Below are positions 18,451 through 28,038 of a stretch of 64,000 bases of DNA, one piece after another. The notes beneath the pieces are model-generated. The model had not been told where the DNA came from, made no database searches, and saw only the letters and a list, made by a program, of their open reading frames with translations. The DNA lies in assembly GCF_000011365.1 (NCBI RefSeq), contig NC_004463.1:7612001-7676000 (forward strand), read 5' to 3'. How positions within the stretch are numbered: position 1 is the first letter of the stretch; every line of letters starts with the position of its first letter. Origin of the DNA: Bradyrhizobium diazoefficiens USDA 110 (GTDB taxonomy: Bacteria; Pseudomonadota; Alphaproteobacteria; Rhizobiales; Xanthobacteraceae). Both the position numbers and the translations under genes were made by a program.

Positions 18451-19531
18451 GGCCGGCCTCGCGAAAATCCAGGCTGAAGCCGACGCAGGGATCGAAGGAA
18501 CCGACCAGCGCGCGAACCGCATCCTGGCCCGGTCGGCCGGCGGCGAGCGTCGCGCCCTTGAGGCTTTGGACCAGTGGACCGCGGGCGTGAAAGTTCCACT
18601 CGGTCGGCGCCAGGAATTCGAAGTTGACGATGCGATCCTCGTCGTCGAGTACGACGGCGTGATAGAGCCGGCCGCGCGCGCATTCGACCGCGGCCGCGCC
18701 CTTGCCGGCGCCGAGCCGATAGCTCGCCACGATACCGCGTTCGAGATCCGCGTCGCCGTGATCGAGCCAGGTGCAGAGCTGCGCGACCTCGGCAATGCGC
18801 GCCCTCAGGCGCGCGGCGGGGCCCGCCGCCGTCGATGAAATCTCTTCGCGGTGCGCCCTGCGTGCCCAGACGCCGGTTTCCGGAATCTGGCCGCAGAGGT
18901 CCGGCGCATCGGAATAGGCCGCCCCGTCCGCCAGCAGACGCGCGACGATATCGAGATCGTTAGCCGCGGTCAGGAACGACGGCTCGGCCAGCGGCCGCGA
19001 CACCAGCCTGCCATCGCATCCCTCGACGGAAGCTGCGAGCGCGCTGCCCGACGCAAGCGCATGGTCTTCGGAGATCCCCAGCGTGCCGACCGCGGTCCTG
19101 ATCTGCGCGACCGCATCGCGACGCAGGGCCTGCGGCACGGCCTCGCTCGGACCGCCGAGGAGCGCACTCGCCTGCATCACGGCGCGCATCGCCGCAGCGC
19201 TTGTGCCGTCGAGCGCGCGCCGTCCGACGAAGAGGCCGCGCAGCAATTCGGTCAGCCGTTCGGCGACGACCACGGTGAGGCGATGCCGCACCGTCGCGGG
19301 CGCCGCCTCCTGCCCTTGCGCAGCTTCCACTGCCGACAGGAATGCGACCTGATGGGCAACCGAGCAGAGCGAGAACAGCCGCGGCAGCACCGGGAGCAGC
19401 GAGGCCGCCGGCTTTCCCGCAAACAGGCGCGTCAGCGGCGGCCGGCTGCGCGGCTGGATCGCGACGTCGGCGATCGTGGCGCCGGAGAGCCACACCGTAA
19501 TGTCGATCTCGTTGCGGAACGAGAGGCTCAT
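18443..19531 (-). CDS. hupK: HupK hydrogenase expression/formation protein
   Basis: This 362-residue protein is a degenerate relative of NiFe large subunits. Its C-terminus reads FDPCVGFSL instead of DPC-x2-C-x2-H, so only one metal-type cysteine remains, and the N-terminal CxxC is replaced by LFSLCSVAHQ. It therefore cannot hold a NiFe site. In the family HupK/HoxV acts as a scaffold on which the iron unit is held during assembly of the uptake hydrogenase. It overlaps hupJ by four bases at its start and hypA by eight at its end, joining the hup and hyp parts into one transcription unit. Confidence 0.9.
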   Translation of the reverse strand: MSLSFRNEIDITVWLSGATIADVAIQPRSRPPLTRLFAGKPAASLLPVLPRLFSLCSVAHQVAFLSAVEAAQGQEAAPATVRHRLTVVVAERLTELLRGLFVGRRALDGTSAAAMRAVMQASALLGGPSEAVPQALRRDAVAQIRTAVGTLGISEDHALASGSALAASVEGCDGRLVSRPLAEPSFLTAANDLDIVARLLADGAAYSDAPDLCGQIPETGVWARRAHREEISSTAAGPAARLRARIAEVAQLCTWLDHGDADLERGIVASYRLGAGKGAAAVECARGRLYHAVVLDDEDRIVNFEFLAPTEWNFHARGPLVQSLKGATLAAGRPGQDAVRALVGSFDPCVGFSLDFREAGHA

Positions 19532-20037
19532 CCCCGCCGCTCCGTCAGAGTACCCCGCAGGAAGTTACGCCGATCGATCGGGGTTGTCGCGGGCTCGCGG
19601 CGGCGAACCGCCTCCTCGCTGTCGGCCGGCAGCATCAGCTCGGCAAGCGCGGCTTCAGCCGTCGCCCGCGCGGCGTCCATGTCGGCGAACTGGAACATCG
19701 GCGAGAACAGCGAGCAGCTCGCGATCCGGCCGATTTGCCCGACCTCGCTGATGGTGAACTCGATATCGCCCGCGGGAAAACGAATACGCGCGGTCGCGCC
19801 CGAGGTGGCCTGTGCCACCGCGCTCGCCGGCAGCACCACGTTCATGAACCAGGGCGTGACCATGATGCCGACGATCGTGCCGTTGAAGGCGCGGAAGCCG
19901 ACCGCTTCGACGCCGAGCGCATCGTTGTAGATCGGCAGATCGCGCATGGCGCGCTCGCCGATCTCCCGATAGCTTCCGGCCAGGAGATCGCCCCATGCCA
20001 CGGCGTCGGCGTCCGGATTTGGCGCGCTCCCGGTCAT
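19528..20037 (-). CDS. hupJ: HupJ hydrogenase accessory protein
   Basis: This 169-residue protein belongs to the HupJ family found only in hydrogenase loci (MNVVLPASAVAQATSG and MFQFADMDAARATAEAAL regions; terminal RRNFLRGTL). Its precise role is unknown; it is thought to help assembly of the membrane-bound enzyme in the presence of oxygen. The start at 20037 ([10 protein letters not shown]) overlaps the hupI stop by four bases. The longer in-frame extension lies within the rubredoxin gene and is not credible. Confidence 0.85.
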   Translation of the reverse strand: MTGSAPNPDADAVAWGDLLAGSYREIGERAMRDLPIYNDALGVEAVGFRAFNGTIVGIMVTPWFMNVVLPASAVAQATSGATARIRFPAGDIEFTISEVGQIGRIASCSLFSPMFQFADMDAARATAEAALAELMLPADSEEAVRRREPATTPIDRRNFLRGTLTERRG

Positions 20038-20243
20038 GATTCGATCGCCATGAACTTGGACTTCGGGGCGTCGCAATTCGGGCAGTGCCACTCCTCCGGC
20101 AACGCCGCGAACGGCGTGCCGGGCGCGATCTGCGCCACATCGTCACCGTCAGCCGGATCATAGACGGTCCAGCAGATGCCGCATTCCAGCCGCGTGACGT
20201 CGGTGACGTCCTGGCGCACGCCAAAATTCTCGAAGGCGCTCAT
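20034..20243 (-). CDS. hupI: HupI rubredoxin
   Basis: This 69-residue protein has the two rubredoxin iron-binding knuckles, [11 protein letters not shown] and [12 protein letters not shown], separated by about 30 residues. The rubredoxin of hup loci (HupI/HoxR) is implicated in electron transfer during maturation or protection of the small-subunit Fe-S clusters under air. Start 20243 gives a protein of normal rubredoxin length and overlaps the hupH stop by four bases. Confidence 0.95.
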
Positions 20244-21103
20244 TTGAAATAGGCCTCGATGATTTCCTTGAGCCGCTCGGCGGAATCCTCGAAATCCTCG
20301 TCCGCGGCCAGCGCAACAGTCGGCACGCCGCCGACTTCGAGCGTATCGAGAATGATGGTGTCCATGGCGTTGAAGAACTGCACGGACCAGACATTGCGGA
20401 TGCCGGTGGACAGCACGCGGCAGGTGCCGTAGCCGCGCGACACCAGTTGAATCGGTCCGTTCCGGATCGTGTCCTGCAAAAAGCTCATGTCGACCGGGCT
20501 CATCGGCAACAGCGTGAAATTGATGATCTGCGAGCGGATGCCGGGCCGCCACGCGAGCGCGCGCTCGCGGATCTCGGCGAGCACCGGCAGCACGTTCATG
20601 GCACCCTCAGGCACCTGTCCGATCTCGAAATCGGCGGATGTCAGGTCGGCGGCCGCGCGCTTGACGATCTCCGGTACGGCGCCGATCTCGAGGTATTCGT
20701 GGTTGGCGTCGGTCTCGAGCCGCACGCGCCAGATCCCTGCCAGTACCGATTCCTGGATCTGCGCCAGCGATCCATCCGGCAGCGCGACGACGCCGGCGAC
20801 CTCGCCTTCGCCGAGCACATCGGCAATGAGCTTGCTCTCGAGATCGTTGAGATTGGCGAGCCGGAACAATTGCGACGGCGCGTCGGCTTTCTGGCCCGCG
20901 ATCGCATCTGCGATCCGCGAGAGCAGCGCGACCGCGTTTGGGCAGCTCCTGGCAAGCTCCGCGCTGTCGAGCGTTGCAAGCTTGGCGAGCGCACCGGCCG
21001 CCGTGAGGCTTCCTTTCGATGCATTGAGACTCTCTTCGCCGATCGGAAACACGCTGACCGGTTGCTCGGCGCCTTCGGGCGCATCCCAGAATCCGACTTT
21101 CAT
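20240..21103 (-). CDS. hupH: HupH hydrogenase accessory protein
   Basis: This 287-residue protein matches HupH/HyaF, with the family segments [22 protein letters not shown] and a C-terminal block ending [21 protein letters not shown]. HupH is needed for the small subunit to mature and join the large subunit. It overlaps hupG by four bases upstream and hupI by four downstream, so the hupGHIJK genes are translationally coupled. Confidence 0.9.
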
Positions 21104-21546
21104 AACTCGACACCTTGTGTGCGGTGCTGGGGCACGATGGTGACGGCCACCGCGGCGCTTTGCCCGCGCGGCCGGTCGATCAGCTTGGTGATGCGGTCGA
21201 CATAGACTGACCAGTCCTGGATCTTGGCGATCAGCCCCAGTGTCTCGCCCTTGGCGACGAAGATCAGCGTCGGCTGCACGCGGACGCCAAAACGCTGGCC
21301 GAGCGCGCTCTCGTCGCCGCGCGCGATGACCGCACCGCGCAGCCGGCCGCCGAATGCGGCGATCAGCTCTGGCAGCACCACGGCGACGTCGGTCGCCTCC
21401 GGAAAGCGGTTGGGATCGCCCGCCGACAGCAGCACGGCGATCGCACCAGCCTCGTCTGCTGCGCCAAGAAAATGATCAACCGTCGCGGCATCGACCTCAT
21501 TCAGGCCGTGCCGCGTCAGATCATGCTTCCCCACCTGGAATTCCAT
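21100..21546 (-). CDS. hupG: HupG (HyaE-like) thioredoxin-fold accessory protein
   Basis: This 148-residue protein has a thioredoxin-like fold ([22 protein letters not shown], with the cis-proline region) but no cysteine at all, so it is a chaperone rather than a redox enzyme. HupG/HyaE proteins bind the Tat signal of the hydrogenase small subunit and prevent premature export. The ATG has AGGGGAGG five bases upstream. It is the first gene after the sigma-54-type promoter at 21592 and probably leads the hupGHIJK-hypABFCDEX-hupRT transcript. Confidence 0.88.
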
Positions 21547-21591
21547 TGGACCTCCCCTGACAAGCTTATGAATTGCTCGGGATAGGGGTTA

Positions 21592-21606
21592 GCAAGGCAT
21601 GTGCCA
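21592..21606 (-). promoter_or_regulatory. Sigma-54 (RpoN) -24/-12 promoter upstream of hupG
   Basis: Read on the minus strand the 15 bases are TGGCACATGCCTTGC, matching the sigma-54 consensus TGGCAC-N5-TTGC exactly. Transcription would start near 21580, about 35 bases before the hupG ATG. The nearby activator HupR has the GAFTGA loop needed for sigma-54. Confidence 0.82.
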
Positions 21607-21638
21607 CGATATGTTAGCGACTTTCCGGGTTTATCTCA

Positions 21639-21652
21639 TTGACCTACATCAG
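21639..21652. promoter_or_regulatory. FNR/FixK-type box upstream of the hupG promoter
   Basis: TTGACCTACATCAG matches the FNR/FixK consensus TTGAT-N4-ATCAA at 8 of the 10 defined positions. It is centred about 66 bases upstream of the start expected from the sigma-54 element. It may add low-oxygen control, as known for hyp genes of Rhizobium leguminosarum. This is a motif match only. Confidence 0.45.
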
Positions 21653-21818
21653 ATATTTTATTGCGCGCCGATGACGCAGCCCCCCGATGATAAGATACTT
21701 TCCATATTCAGTGAAAGCCATCTTTGCAGATAGAAAGACGCATTCCAGGTAGCTTGTGGCGCCCGCACGCCGATCCGGCCGCGGAGGCGGTGATCCCACT
21801 TGATTCCTGGACGTTGGC

Positions 21819-22115
21819 TTATTCGGACCGCAGGTGCGCTGGCAGTTGCGGCTCGCGGTCGATCAGGTCGGCGAAGAAGCGGTCGCAATCCTCACCGTCG
21901 AGCGCAGCACCAAGACCGTCGATCGCGGCGCCAATCAGGCGCGCCTCTTCCTCATCGAGAAGCCGGATCGCGGTGTCGATATAGACCAGCACGTGGGTGC
22001 CGACCGGCGGGTTGGAGAGCAGCAGCATGGAGACGCGGCGCTGTTCGCCGCGAAATGCGCACAGCGCCGAGACGCCATCCGTCTCGACAATCGTCATCGG
22101 CAAGCCGAGGCACAT
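21819..22115 (-). CDS. hupF: HupF, HypC-family chaperone of the uptake hydrogenase
   Basis: This 98-residue protein begins MCLGLPMTIVE, the HypC-family N-terminus with the metal-binding Cys2, and is longer than HypC at its C-terminus (DRFFADLIDREPQLPAHL). HupF is known to stabilise HupL during maturation under oxygen. It lies 26 bp after hupD, and 272 non-coding bases separate it from hupG, where the second promoter is found. Confidence 0.92.
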   Translation of the reverse strand: MCLGLPMTIVETDGVSALCAFRGEQRRVSMLLLSNPPVGTHVLVYIDTAIRLLDEEEARLIGAAIDGLGAALDGEDCDRFFADLIDREPQLPAHLRSE

Positions 22116-22141
22116 CGTGCTTTCTCCGGAGATCGCGCCTC

Positions 22142-22720
22142 TCAGGCCGGCCGCATCTCGTAATTGGCGTGATCGATGTCATTGGCGAGCAGCCGCTCGG
22201 ACTCCGCCAATGGCGCGCTGCGGCGGCTGACCGTGACGCCCCACTCGGCCAAGACCTGGCAGGCGAGATCGATCGAGGGCGCGATCTGGTCGCGCACCGG
22301 CGGCGTCAGCGGCCCGCCCCAGTCTTCGAGATCGAGCGGCTGGCAGCCGATCAGCACGAGATGCTTCGGGCACCGGCCGAGCAGGTCGGCGGCGCTGATG
22401 ACCTCCTGGAAGCCGGTCTGGTGCAGGCTCATCTTCTTGGCGCCGGTGAAGCGAGGCACCTCGTCGTCGCGCACGAGCTTCAACCGGCCGGGCTCGAGCC
22501 CATAGTCGATGGCGTCGAACACGATAAGGCGGTCGGCCTCCTCCAGATAGTTCACGAGGTACAGCCCCTGCGTGCCGCCGTCGAGGATGGTGACGTTGTC
22601 AGGCACGGCGTAGCGGCGGTGGAACTCCTCCACCGCGCGCACGCCAAAGCCTTCGTCGGCCCACAGGATGTTGCCGATGCCGAGCACCAGGATGCGATTG
22701 TCTTGCGAGGATGTCGGCAT
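22142..22720 (-). CDS. hupD: HupD hydrogenase maturation endopeptidase
   Basis: This 192-residue protease of the HybD/HyaD family has the three nickel-sensing residues in place: Glu in GNILWADEGFGV, Asp in VFDAIDYG, and His in SLHQTGF. It cleaves the 15-residue C-terminal extension of HupL after nickel insertion, closing the active site. HupV, which lacks an extension, should not be a substrate. The gene sits 16 bp after hupC in the structural operon. Confidence 0.95.
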   Translation of the reverse strand: MPTSSQDNRILVLGIGNILWADEGFGVRAVEEFHRRYAVPDNVTILDGGTQGLYLVNYLEEADRLIVFDAIDYGLEPGRLKLVRDDEVPRFTGAKKMSLHQTGFQEVISAADLLGRCPKHLVLIGCQPLDLEDWGGPLTPPVRDQIAPSIDLACQVLAEWGVTVSRRSAPLAESERLLANDIDHANYEMRPA

Positions 22721-22736
22721 CGTCAGTCTTCCCGTT

Positions 22737-23480
22737 TCAGTCGCGGAATTGCCGCTCGCCCGAGATCATCGAGGAGATGATGCTCTGGCGCGACATGATG
22801 TCTTCACGGACCGCGGCGTAGATGTGCACCATCACGAACACGACCAGCGCCCACATGCCGAGATGGTGCCAGGTGTGGACGTCCTGGCTGTTCGGCCAGA
22901 TCGCAAACACCCAGCCGAACAGCTTGTGCTGCCAGCTGTCGATGCCCTGACCTTCCGAATAGAGCGCAAAGCCGGTGACGATCATGAAGGCCACGAACAG
23001 GGTGAAGCCCGTGAACATCGCGGTTTGCGCCAGCGGGTTGTGCCCGACATACATCTTCGGCTCGCGTTCCAGGAACGCGTACCAGCGGATCTCGTGCAGC
23101 ACTTCCTTCCAGAACTGCTTGCGGTGAACCGGGATGTAGAAGATCTGCCGGGAGTGATGGTTGCCGACGAAGGCCCACAGGATACGCGTGAGGAAGAACA
23201 CCGCGAGCACCTGTCCCGCTGCGAAATGGGCGAAGCGAATGTAGCCCATCACGAAGTTGTCGGACGCCTCGCCCGCGACCGTCGGCAGCGGCGTTCCGAT
23301 CAGATAGCCGGTCACCATCAGCACAATGATCGAGAACGCGTTCACCCAGTGGCAGATCCGCACCGGCGCTTCGTAGACATAGACGGTGGGACGCCCCACC
23401 GCACGTTCTCCGGAAGCGTCGGCGGCGATCGCCGCGAGGTCGGGCCCGGCGTCGGAGGCGGGAGCAACTGCATCCATCAT
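22737..23480 (-). CDS. hupC: HupC, b-type cytochrome subunit of the uptake hydrogenase
   Basis: This 247-residue inner-membrane protein has four hydrophobic helices and the histidines that bind two b hemes (EAPVRICHWVNAFS, IRFAHFAAGQ, HTWHHLGMW). It anchors HupSL to the periplasmic face of the membrane and passes electrons to ubiquinone. It starts 9 bp after the hupL stop. A closely similar second copy is at 33030-33755 on the opposite strand. Confidence 0.96.
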   Translation of the reverse strand: MMDAVAPASDAGPDLAAIAADASGERAVGRPTVYVYEAPVRICHWVNAFSIIVLMVTGYLIGTPLPTVAGEASDNFVMGYIRFAHFAAGQVLAVFFLTRILWAFVGNHHSRQIFYIPVHRKQFWKEVLHEIRWYAFLEREPKMYVGHNPLAQTAMFTGFTLFVAFMIVTGFALYSEGQGIDSWQHKLFGWVFAIWPNSQDVHTWHHLGMWALVVFVMVHIYAAVREDIMSRQSIISSMISGERQFRD

Positions 23481-23489
23481 GGCGACCTC

Positions 23490-25280
23490 CTACCTGACCT
23501 TGACCTTGGCGAGCTCCTGGCCATCCGGGCTCATGACGTGCGTCGAACAGGCCAGGCACGGATCGAAGGAATGGATCGTGCGCAGAATCTCGAGCGGCTG
23601 CTCGGGATTGACCATCGGCGTGTTCATCAGCGACGCCTCGAAGGCGCCGATGTTGCCCTTGGGATCGCGCGGCGAGCCGTTCCAGGTGGTCGGCACGACG
23701 CACTGGTAGTTGTCGATCTTGGTGTCCTTGATCTTGATCCAGTGCGCGAGCGCGCCGCGCGGCGCCTCGGTGAAGCCGACGCCCTTGGCCTCCTTCGGCC
23801 AGCTCTCCGGCTTCCACTTGTCGACATTGGCGGTCGAGCTGTCGCCGGCCTTGATGTTGGCGACGAGCTTGTCCTGGAAGTAGCGCATCTGCCGTCCGGC
23901 CCAGACGGATTCGAGCGCGCGCGCGGCGGTGCGACCGAGCGTCGAGAACAGCGCCGACGTCGGCAGGTTCAAATCCCTCAGGAACTTGTCGACGGGATCC
24001 TTGAACTCGGATTTGTTCTGCGCGTAGCCGACCACCCAGCGCGCCAGCGGGCCAACCTCCATGGCGTGGCCCTTCCAGCGAGGTGCCTTGATCCACGAAT
24101 ACTTGCCGCCCTCGTCGAGCTGCTCGATCGCGGTCTTGGTGCCCTTCGCATTGGGCCCCAGCACGTAGTTCGGCTCGGTGACGCCGTCCCAGGGATGCAG
24201 ACCCTTGGTCTCGTCGGGGTATTTGTACCAGGAGTGGACCACGAACTCCTGGATCTCGTCGGGGTTGGCGTGATCGACCGGAAACACCTCGGACAGATTG
24301 CCGTTGATGATGGCGCCGCGCGGCAGCTTCAGGCTCTTGGCGGAATAGTCGTTGGCATGTTCGGGCACGTCGCCATAGGCGAGCACGCTCTGGCCCGAGA
24401 GGCCGCCGCCATAGAGCCAGTCCTTGTAGAACGACCCGATCGCCGCCACGTCGGGCAGATAGACCATTTCGTTGAACTCGATCAGCCGGTCGATGATCGA
24501 GGAGATCAGGTTCAACCGCTCCATGTTGATGGCGCCGACGGCACCCGTGCCGTCGACGTTGATCGGACAGGGCACGCCGCCGACCAGCCAGTTCGGATGC
24601 GGGTTCTTTCCGCCGAAGATGGTGTGGATCTTGACGATCTCCTTCTGGAAGTCGAGCGCCTCCAGATAATGCGCCACGGCCATCAGATTGGCCTCGGGCG
24701 GCAGCTTGTAGGCCTTGCTGCCCCAATAACCGTTCTTGAACGGACCGAGCTGCCCGGACTCGACGAACTTCTTCAGCCTTGTCTGCAGATCCTTGAAATA
24801 GCCGGGCGACGACAGCGGCCAGTTCGAGATCGACTGCGCCAACGTCGAGGTCGCCCGCGGATCGGCCGAGAGCGCGGAGACGACGTCGACCCAGTCCAGC
24901 GCGTGAAGGTGATAGAAATGCACGACGTGGTCGTGCACCTGCAATGCAAGCTGCATCAGGTTGCGGATCGAATTGGCGTTCTCCGGAATGGTGATCCCGA
25001 GCGCGTTCTCGACCGCGCGCACCGACGTCAGTGCGTGGGTGCCGGTGCAGACGCCGCAGATCCGCTCGGTGAACGCCCAGGCATCGCGGGGATCGCGGTT
25101 CTTCAGGATCACTTCGATCCCGCGCCACATCGTGCCGGTCGAGACCGCATTGCGGATGACATTGTCGGCGTCGACATTGACCTCGACCCGCATGTGACCT
25201 TCGATACGGGTCACCGGATCGACGACGATGCGCTTGCCGGAATTGTCGAGATTGAAGCCGTTGGGAGTCTGGATACCCAT
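23490..25280 (-). CDS. hupL: HupL, uptake [NiFe]-hydrogenase large subunit
   Basis: This 596-residue catalytic subunit contains the L1 motif [21 protein letters not shown] and the L2 motif DPCLACSTH. The four active-site cysteines are therefore present. After the last histidine comes a 15-residue extension ([15 protein letters not shown]) that HupD removes. The enzyme oxidises H2 in the periplasm after cotransport with HupS via Tat. It lies 29 bp downstream of hupS. Length and motifs fit group 1 membrane-bound uptake hydrogenases. Confidence 0.97.
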   Translation of the reverse strand: MGIQTPNGFNLDNSGKRIVVDPVTRIEGHMRVEVNVDADNVIRNAVSTGTMWRGIEVILKNRDPRDAWAFTERICGVCTGTHALTSVRAVENALGITIPENANSIRNLMQLALQVHDHVVHFYHLHALDWVDVVSALSADPRATSTLAQSISNWPLSSPGYFKDLQTRLKKFVESGQLGPFKNGYWGSKAYKLPPEANLMAVAHYLEALDFQKEIVKIHTIFGGKNPHPNWLVGGVPCPINVDGTGAVGAINMERLNLISSIIDRLIEFNEMVYLPDVAAIGSFYKDWLYGGGLSGQSVLAYGDVPEHANDYSAKSLKLPRGAIINGNLSEVFPVDHANPDEIQEFVVHSWYKYPDETKGLHPWDGVTEPNYVLGPNAKGTKTAIEQLDEGGKYSWIKAPRWKGHAMEVGPLARWVVGYAQNKSEFKDPVDKFLRDLNLPTSALFSTLGRTAARALESVWAGRQMRYFQDKLVANIKAGDSSTANVDKWKPESWPKEAKGVGFTEAPRGALAHWIKIKDTKIDNYQCVVPTTWNGSPRDPKGNIGAFEASLMNTPMVNPEQPLEILRTIHSFDPCLACSTHVMSPDGQELAKVKVR

Positions 25281-25309
25281 GGTGTTCCTACCCTAGTGTT
25301 TCTCTTCGC

Positions 25310-26401
25310 TCAGCTGTTGTGGTCGGCGTCTTCGCGCTTGGTCGCGAGCCGCTTCACTGCGGTCACGGCCGCATGCGCGGCCACCGCGGCGCCGACGGCG
25401 CCCGCCGCCACCATGCCGATCTGATCGGCGTTCTTCTCGATGCCGAACTGCTTGATGTTGGTGAGACGGTCGTAGAACGAGCCCTTGTCCCAGAAGCCGT
25501 CCTCGGAGCAGCCGATGCAGCCGTGGCCCGACTGGATTGGGAAGGACACGCCGCCGTTCCAGCGCACGGTCGAACAGGCGTTGTAAGTGGTCGGGCCCTT
25601 GCAGCCCATCTTGTAGAGGCAGTAGCCCTTGCGGGCGGCCTCGTCGTCCCACTCCTCGACGAACTGGCCGGCGTCGAAATGCGGACGGCGGTAGCATTTG
25701 TCGTGAATGCGCTGCGAGTAGAACATCTTCGGCCGGCCCTGGCGGTCGAGCTCGGGCAATTTGCCGAAGGTGGTGATGAAGGTGACGACGCCGGTCATCA
25801 CTTCGGCGATCGGGGGGCATCCCGGCACCTTGATGATGGGCTTGTTGGTGATGACCTTGTCGATCGGCGTCGCCTGTGTCGGATTGGGCTTTGCCGCCTG
25901 CACGCAGCCCCAGGACGCGCAGGCGCCCCAGGCGATGATCGCCATCGCGTCCTCGGCCATCATCTTGAGCTTCTCGACGAACGGCTTGCCGCCGTCGATG
26001 CAGAACATGCCGCCTTCGTTCAGCGGCGGATTGCCTTCCACCGCGAGGATGTACTGGCCTTTGTGCTTGGCGCGGGTCTCCTCGAGGATGGCCTCCGCCT
26101 GGTGACCCGCGGCCGCCATGATGGTGTCGTCGTAGTCGAGCGAGATCATCGACAGCACGGCATCCTTGACCAGCGGGTGCGCGGACCGGATGAAGCTCTC
26201 GGAGCAGCAGGTGCATTCGAGGCCGTGCATCCAGATCACGGGCACGCGCGGCTTGGTCTCGAGCGCGTTCGCGATGCGGCTCGCCGCCAGCGGCCCGAGC
26301 CCGAGGCTCGTCGCCGTCAGGCTGCAAAATTTGTGAAAGCTCCGACGCGTGATGCCTTGCCGCCTGATCACGCTGTAAAACGTTTCCGTCGCCGCGCCCA
26401 T
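25310..26401 (-). CDS. hupS: HupS, uptake [NiFe]-hydrogenase small subunit (oxygen-tolerant type)
   Basis: This 363-residue Fe-S subunit begins with a twin-arginine signal (RRSFHKF at 19-25) and ends with a hydrophobic anchor ([17 protein letters not shown]) before a charged tail. The proximal-cluster ligands include C63, C65, C66, C161 and C166. C65 and C166 are extra compared with standard enzymes and lie at the spacings of the [4Fe-3S] cluster cysteines of R. eutropha HoxK. This marks the oxygen-tolerant group 1 type. GGGAGGA precedes the ATG, and a sigma-54-type promoter lies at 26447. The product partners with HupL and HupC. Confidence 0.97.
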   Translation of the reverse strand: MGAATETFYSVIRRQGITRRSFHKFCSLTATSLGLGPLAASRIANALETKPRVPVIWMHGLECTCCSESFIRSAHPLVKDAVLSMISLDYDDTIMAAAGHQAEAILEETRAKHKGQYILAVEGNPPLNEGGMFCIDGGKPFVEKLKMMAEDAMAIIAWGACASWGCVQAAKPNPTQATPIDKVITNKPIIKVPGCPPIAEVMTGVVTFITTFGKLPELDRQGRPKMFYSQRIHDKCYRRPHFDAGQFVEEWDDEAARKGYCLYKMGCKGPTTYNACSTVRWNGGVSFPIQSGHGCIGCSEDGFWDKGSFYDRLTNIKQFGIEKNADQIGMVAAGAVGAAVAAHAAVTAVKRLATKREDADHNS

Positions 26402-26446
26402 GTATCCTCCCGCCTTCGCTTTGACTTTTCGATGACGCCAAGGACA

Positions 26447-26461
26447 GCAAGAAGCAGGCCA
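26447..26461 (-). promoter_or_regulatory. Sigma-54 (RpoN) -24/-12 promoter upstream of hupS
   Basis: On the minus strand the sequence is TGGCCTGCTTCTTGC, with TGGC and TTGC at the correct 15-base span. The transcription start would be near 26435, about 35 bases before the hupS ATG. The placement mirrors the element before hupG and suits control of hupSLCDF by HupR. Confidence 0.7.
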
Positions 26462-26598
26462 ACAGCCTGGAGCGATTCAAAAGTGGAGAGATTCCAGAAC
26501 GTTGGGTGTTTGAATTGCTCGCAGGAGCGGTACACGAGGACGCTGGAGATACGAGAAGCGGAAACAATTCGATTTGCAGCCGGCAACGAAGTTTCCGG

Positions 26599-28038
26599 TC
26601 AGTGCGCGGTGCACACCATGCAGGGATCGAACGAGCGCACGATGTGCTGGATCGCGACCGCACGTGGGCCGGCATCGCCGACATCGGTGCCGACCAGCGC
26701 CTGCTCCAGCGGGCCGCCGACGTCGAAGGAATCGCGCGGCGAGAAATTCCAGGTGGTCGGCGCGATGATCTGGTAGCGCTCGATCCTACCCTGGCTTACC
26801 GCCATCCAGTGCCCGAGACTGCCGCGGGCGGCTTCGACGAGCCCGACATAGCTTCCGTCGGGGATCTCGCGCGCATTGTTGCAGAATGGCTCCGACAATC
26901 GCAGCGCGCGCGTCCACTGCTCCATGGCCAGCGCGATGCGCGCGGTCTCGATCAGCCGGGCGATCACGCGGCTGCGCACGTTGGTGCCGTCGCGCGCGAC
27001 CAGATCAGTGATCAGCGCCTGACCGGCCACCGTCTGGCGCGCGATCGCGCCGACTTCGATCGGCTGGCCCGACAGCCGCGGCGCCTTGCACCAGCTATAG
27101 GCCGCCGGCTTGTCGGGATCCGGAACCGTGCTGCTATGGGCGGGATCCGCGGAGGAATCCCGCATCCAGGCGTGCGAGACGTCCTCGGTGATCTGCGTCA
27201 GCGGCAGCGGTTCGATCGTGGCGCACGGACCGAACAGGCCGCGTGGAAACAACTCGCCGTCGACGCCATGATAGGCGCCGTAGCTCATCATCAAGCCAGT
27301 GCCCCTGCCGAGCCCGGTCAACGCAAGACTGTCCGCAAGCCGCAGGAAATGGGCGAAATCGCCGCCGCGGCCGTCGCGCCAGCTATCCAGCTCGTCCGCG
27401 GAGGCAATCGCCAGCACATTCTCGAGCGAGTCCGCGAAGACGACACGCTCGAGAAAGCTTCGAAAGGCCGTCGTGATCGACAGCAGCCGGACGCGCTCGC
27501 CAAGGTCGATGGCGCGCGTCGAGCCGCCTGGCTGGAACGCGAGGCTATGCGGCCATTTCCCGGCGATGATGCCCATGGTCTCGAGCAGCCGCGCCCGCGC
27601 CGGCAGGGCATCGCGCGCTGCGCTGCCGCGGGTTGCTGCAAAGCGCTCGCGCGTCTCCGAGTGCCAGCTGTGCGCCGCATAGGCCTCGCGGGCAAAGTCG
27701 GGCATGAAAAAGATATAGAAGTGGGTCAGATGGTCGGCCGCATTCTCCGCCGCATGGGCGATGTTGGTGGCGAGCAGCCCGTTGGGCGCAGCCTCGATCG
27801 ACATGGCGTCGCGCAGGGCGGCAGCCGCCGCGACCGATTGCGAGACCGAGCAGATGCCGCAGATCCGCGGCGCCAGCGCCAGCGCATCGAGCGGTGGCCG
27901 TCCCTCCAGGATCTGCTCAAAACCACGGTAGAGCGGCGCCGTCACCTCGGCGCGCATGACGCGGCCGCTCTCGACGTCGAGGCGGACTTCGAGATCGCCC
28001 TCAACACGGTTGAACGGGCCGATCGTGATCCGCGTCAT
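26599..28038 (-). CDS. hupV: HupV, large subunit of the H2-sensing regulatory hydrogenase
   Basis: This 479-residue protein has L1 motif RICGICSVSQSVA and ends directly at FDPCMVCTAH, with no C-terminal extension. That is diagnostic of regulatory (group 2b) hydrogenases, which need no HupD cleavage. With HupU it forms a cytoplasmic H2 sensor that signals through HupT. The start overlaps the hupU stop by four bases. The HypC/D/E/F/A/B machinery encoded downstream should also build its NiFe site. The equivalent name in Ralstonia is HoxC. Confidence 0.95.
   Translation of the reverse strand: MTRITIGPFNRVEGDLEVRLDVESGRVMRAEVTAPLYRGFEQILEGRPPLDALALAPRICGICSVSQSVAAAAALRDAMSIEAAPNGLLATNIAHAAENAADHLTHFYIFFMPDFAREAYAAHSWHSETRERFAATRGSAARDALPARARLLETMGIIAGKWPHSLAFQPGGSTRAIDLGERVRLLSITTAFRSFLERVVFADSLENVLAIASADELDSWRDGRGGDFAHFLRLADSLALTGLGRGTGLMMSYGAYHGVDGELFPRGLFGPCATIEPLPLTQITEDVSHAWMRDSSADPAHSSTVPDPDKPAAYSWCKAPRLSGQPIEVGAIARQTVAGQALITDLVARDGTNVRSRVIARLIETARIALAMEQWTRALRLSEPFCNNAREIPDGSYVGLVEAARGSLGHWMAVSQGRIERYQIIAPTTWNFSPRDSFDVGGPLEQALVGTDVGDAGPRAVAIQHIVRSFDPCMVCTAH

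Noticed and set aside
18443..19531. HupK as a third NiFe large subunit
   Set aside because: Only one of the active-site cysteines is left, so it fits the HupK scaffold family and not a catalytic subunit.
22668..25424. A 918-codon open frame on the plus strand opposite hupC/hupL/hupD
   Set aside because: It is antisense to strongly conserved hydrogenase genes and has the R/H/Q/D-rich composition typical of shadow frames in high-G+C DNA.
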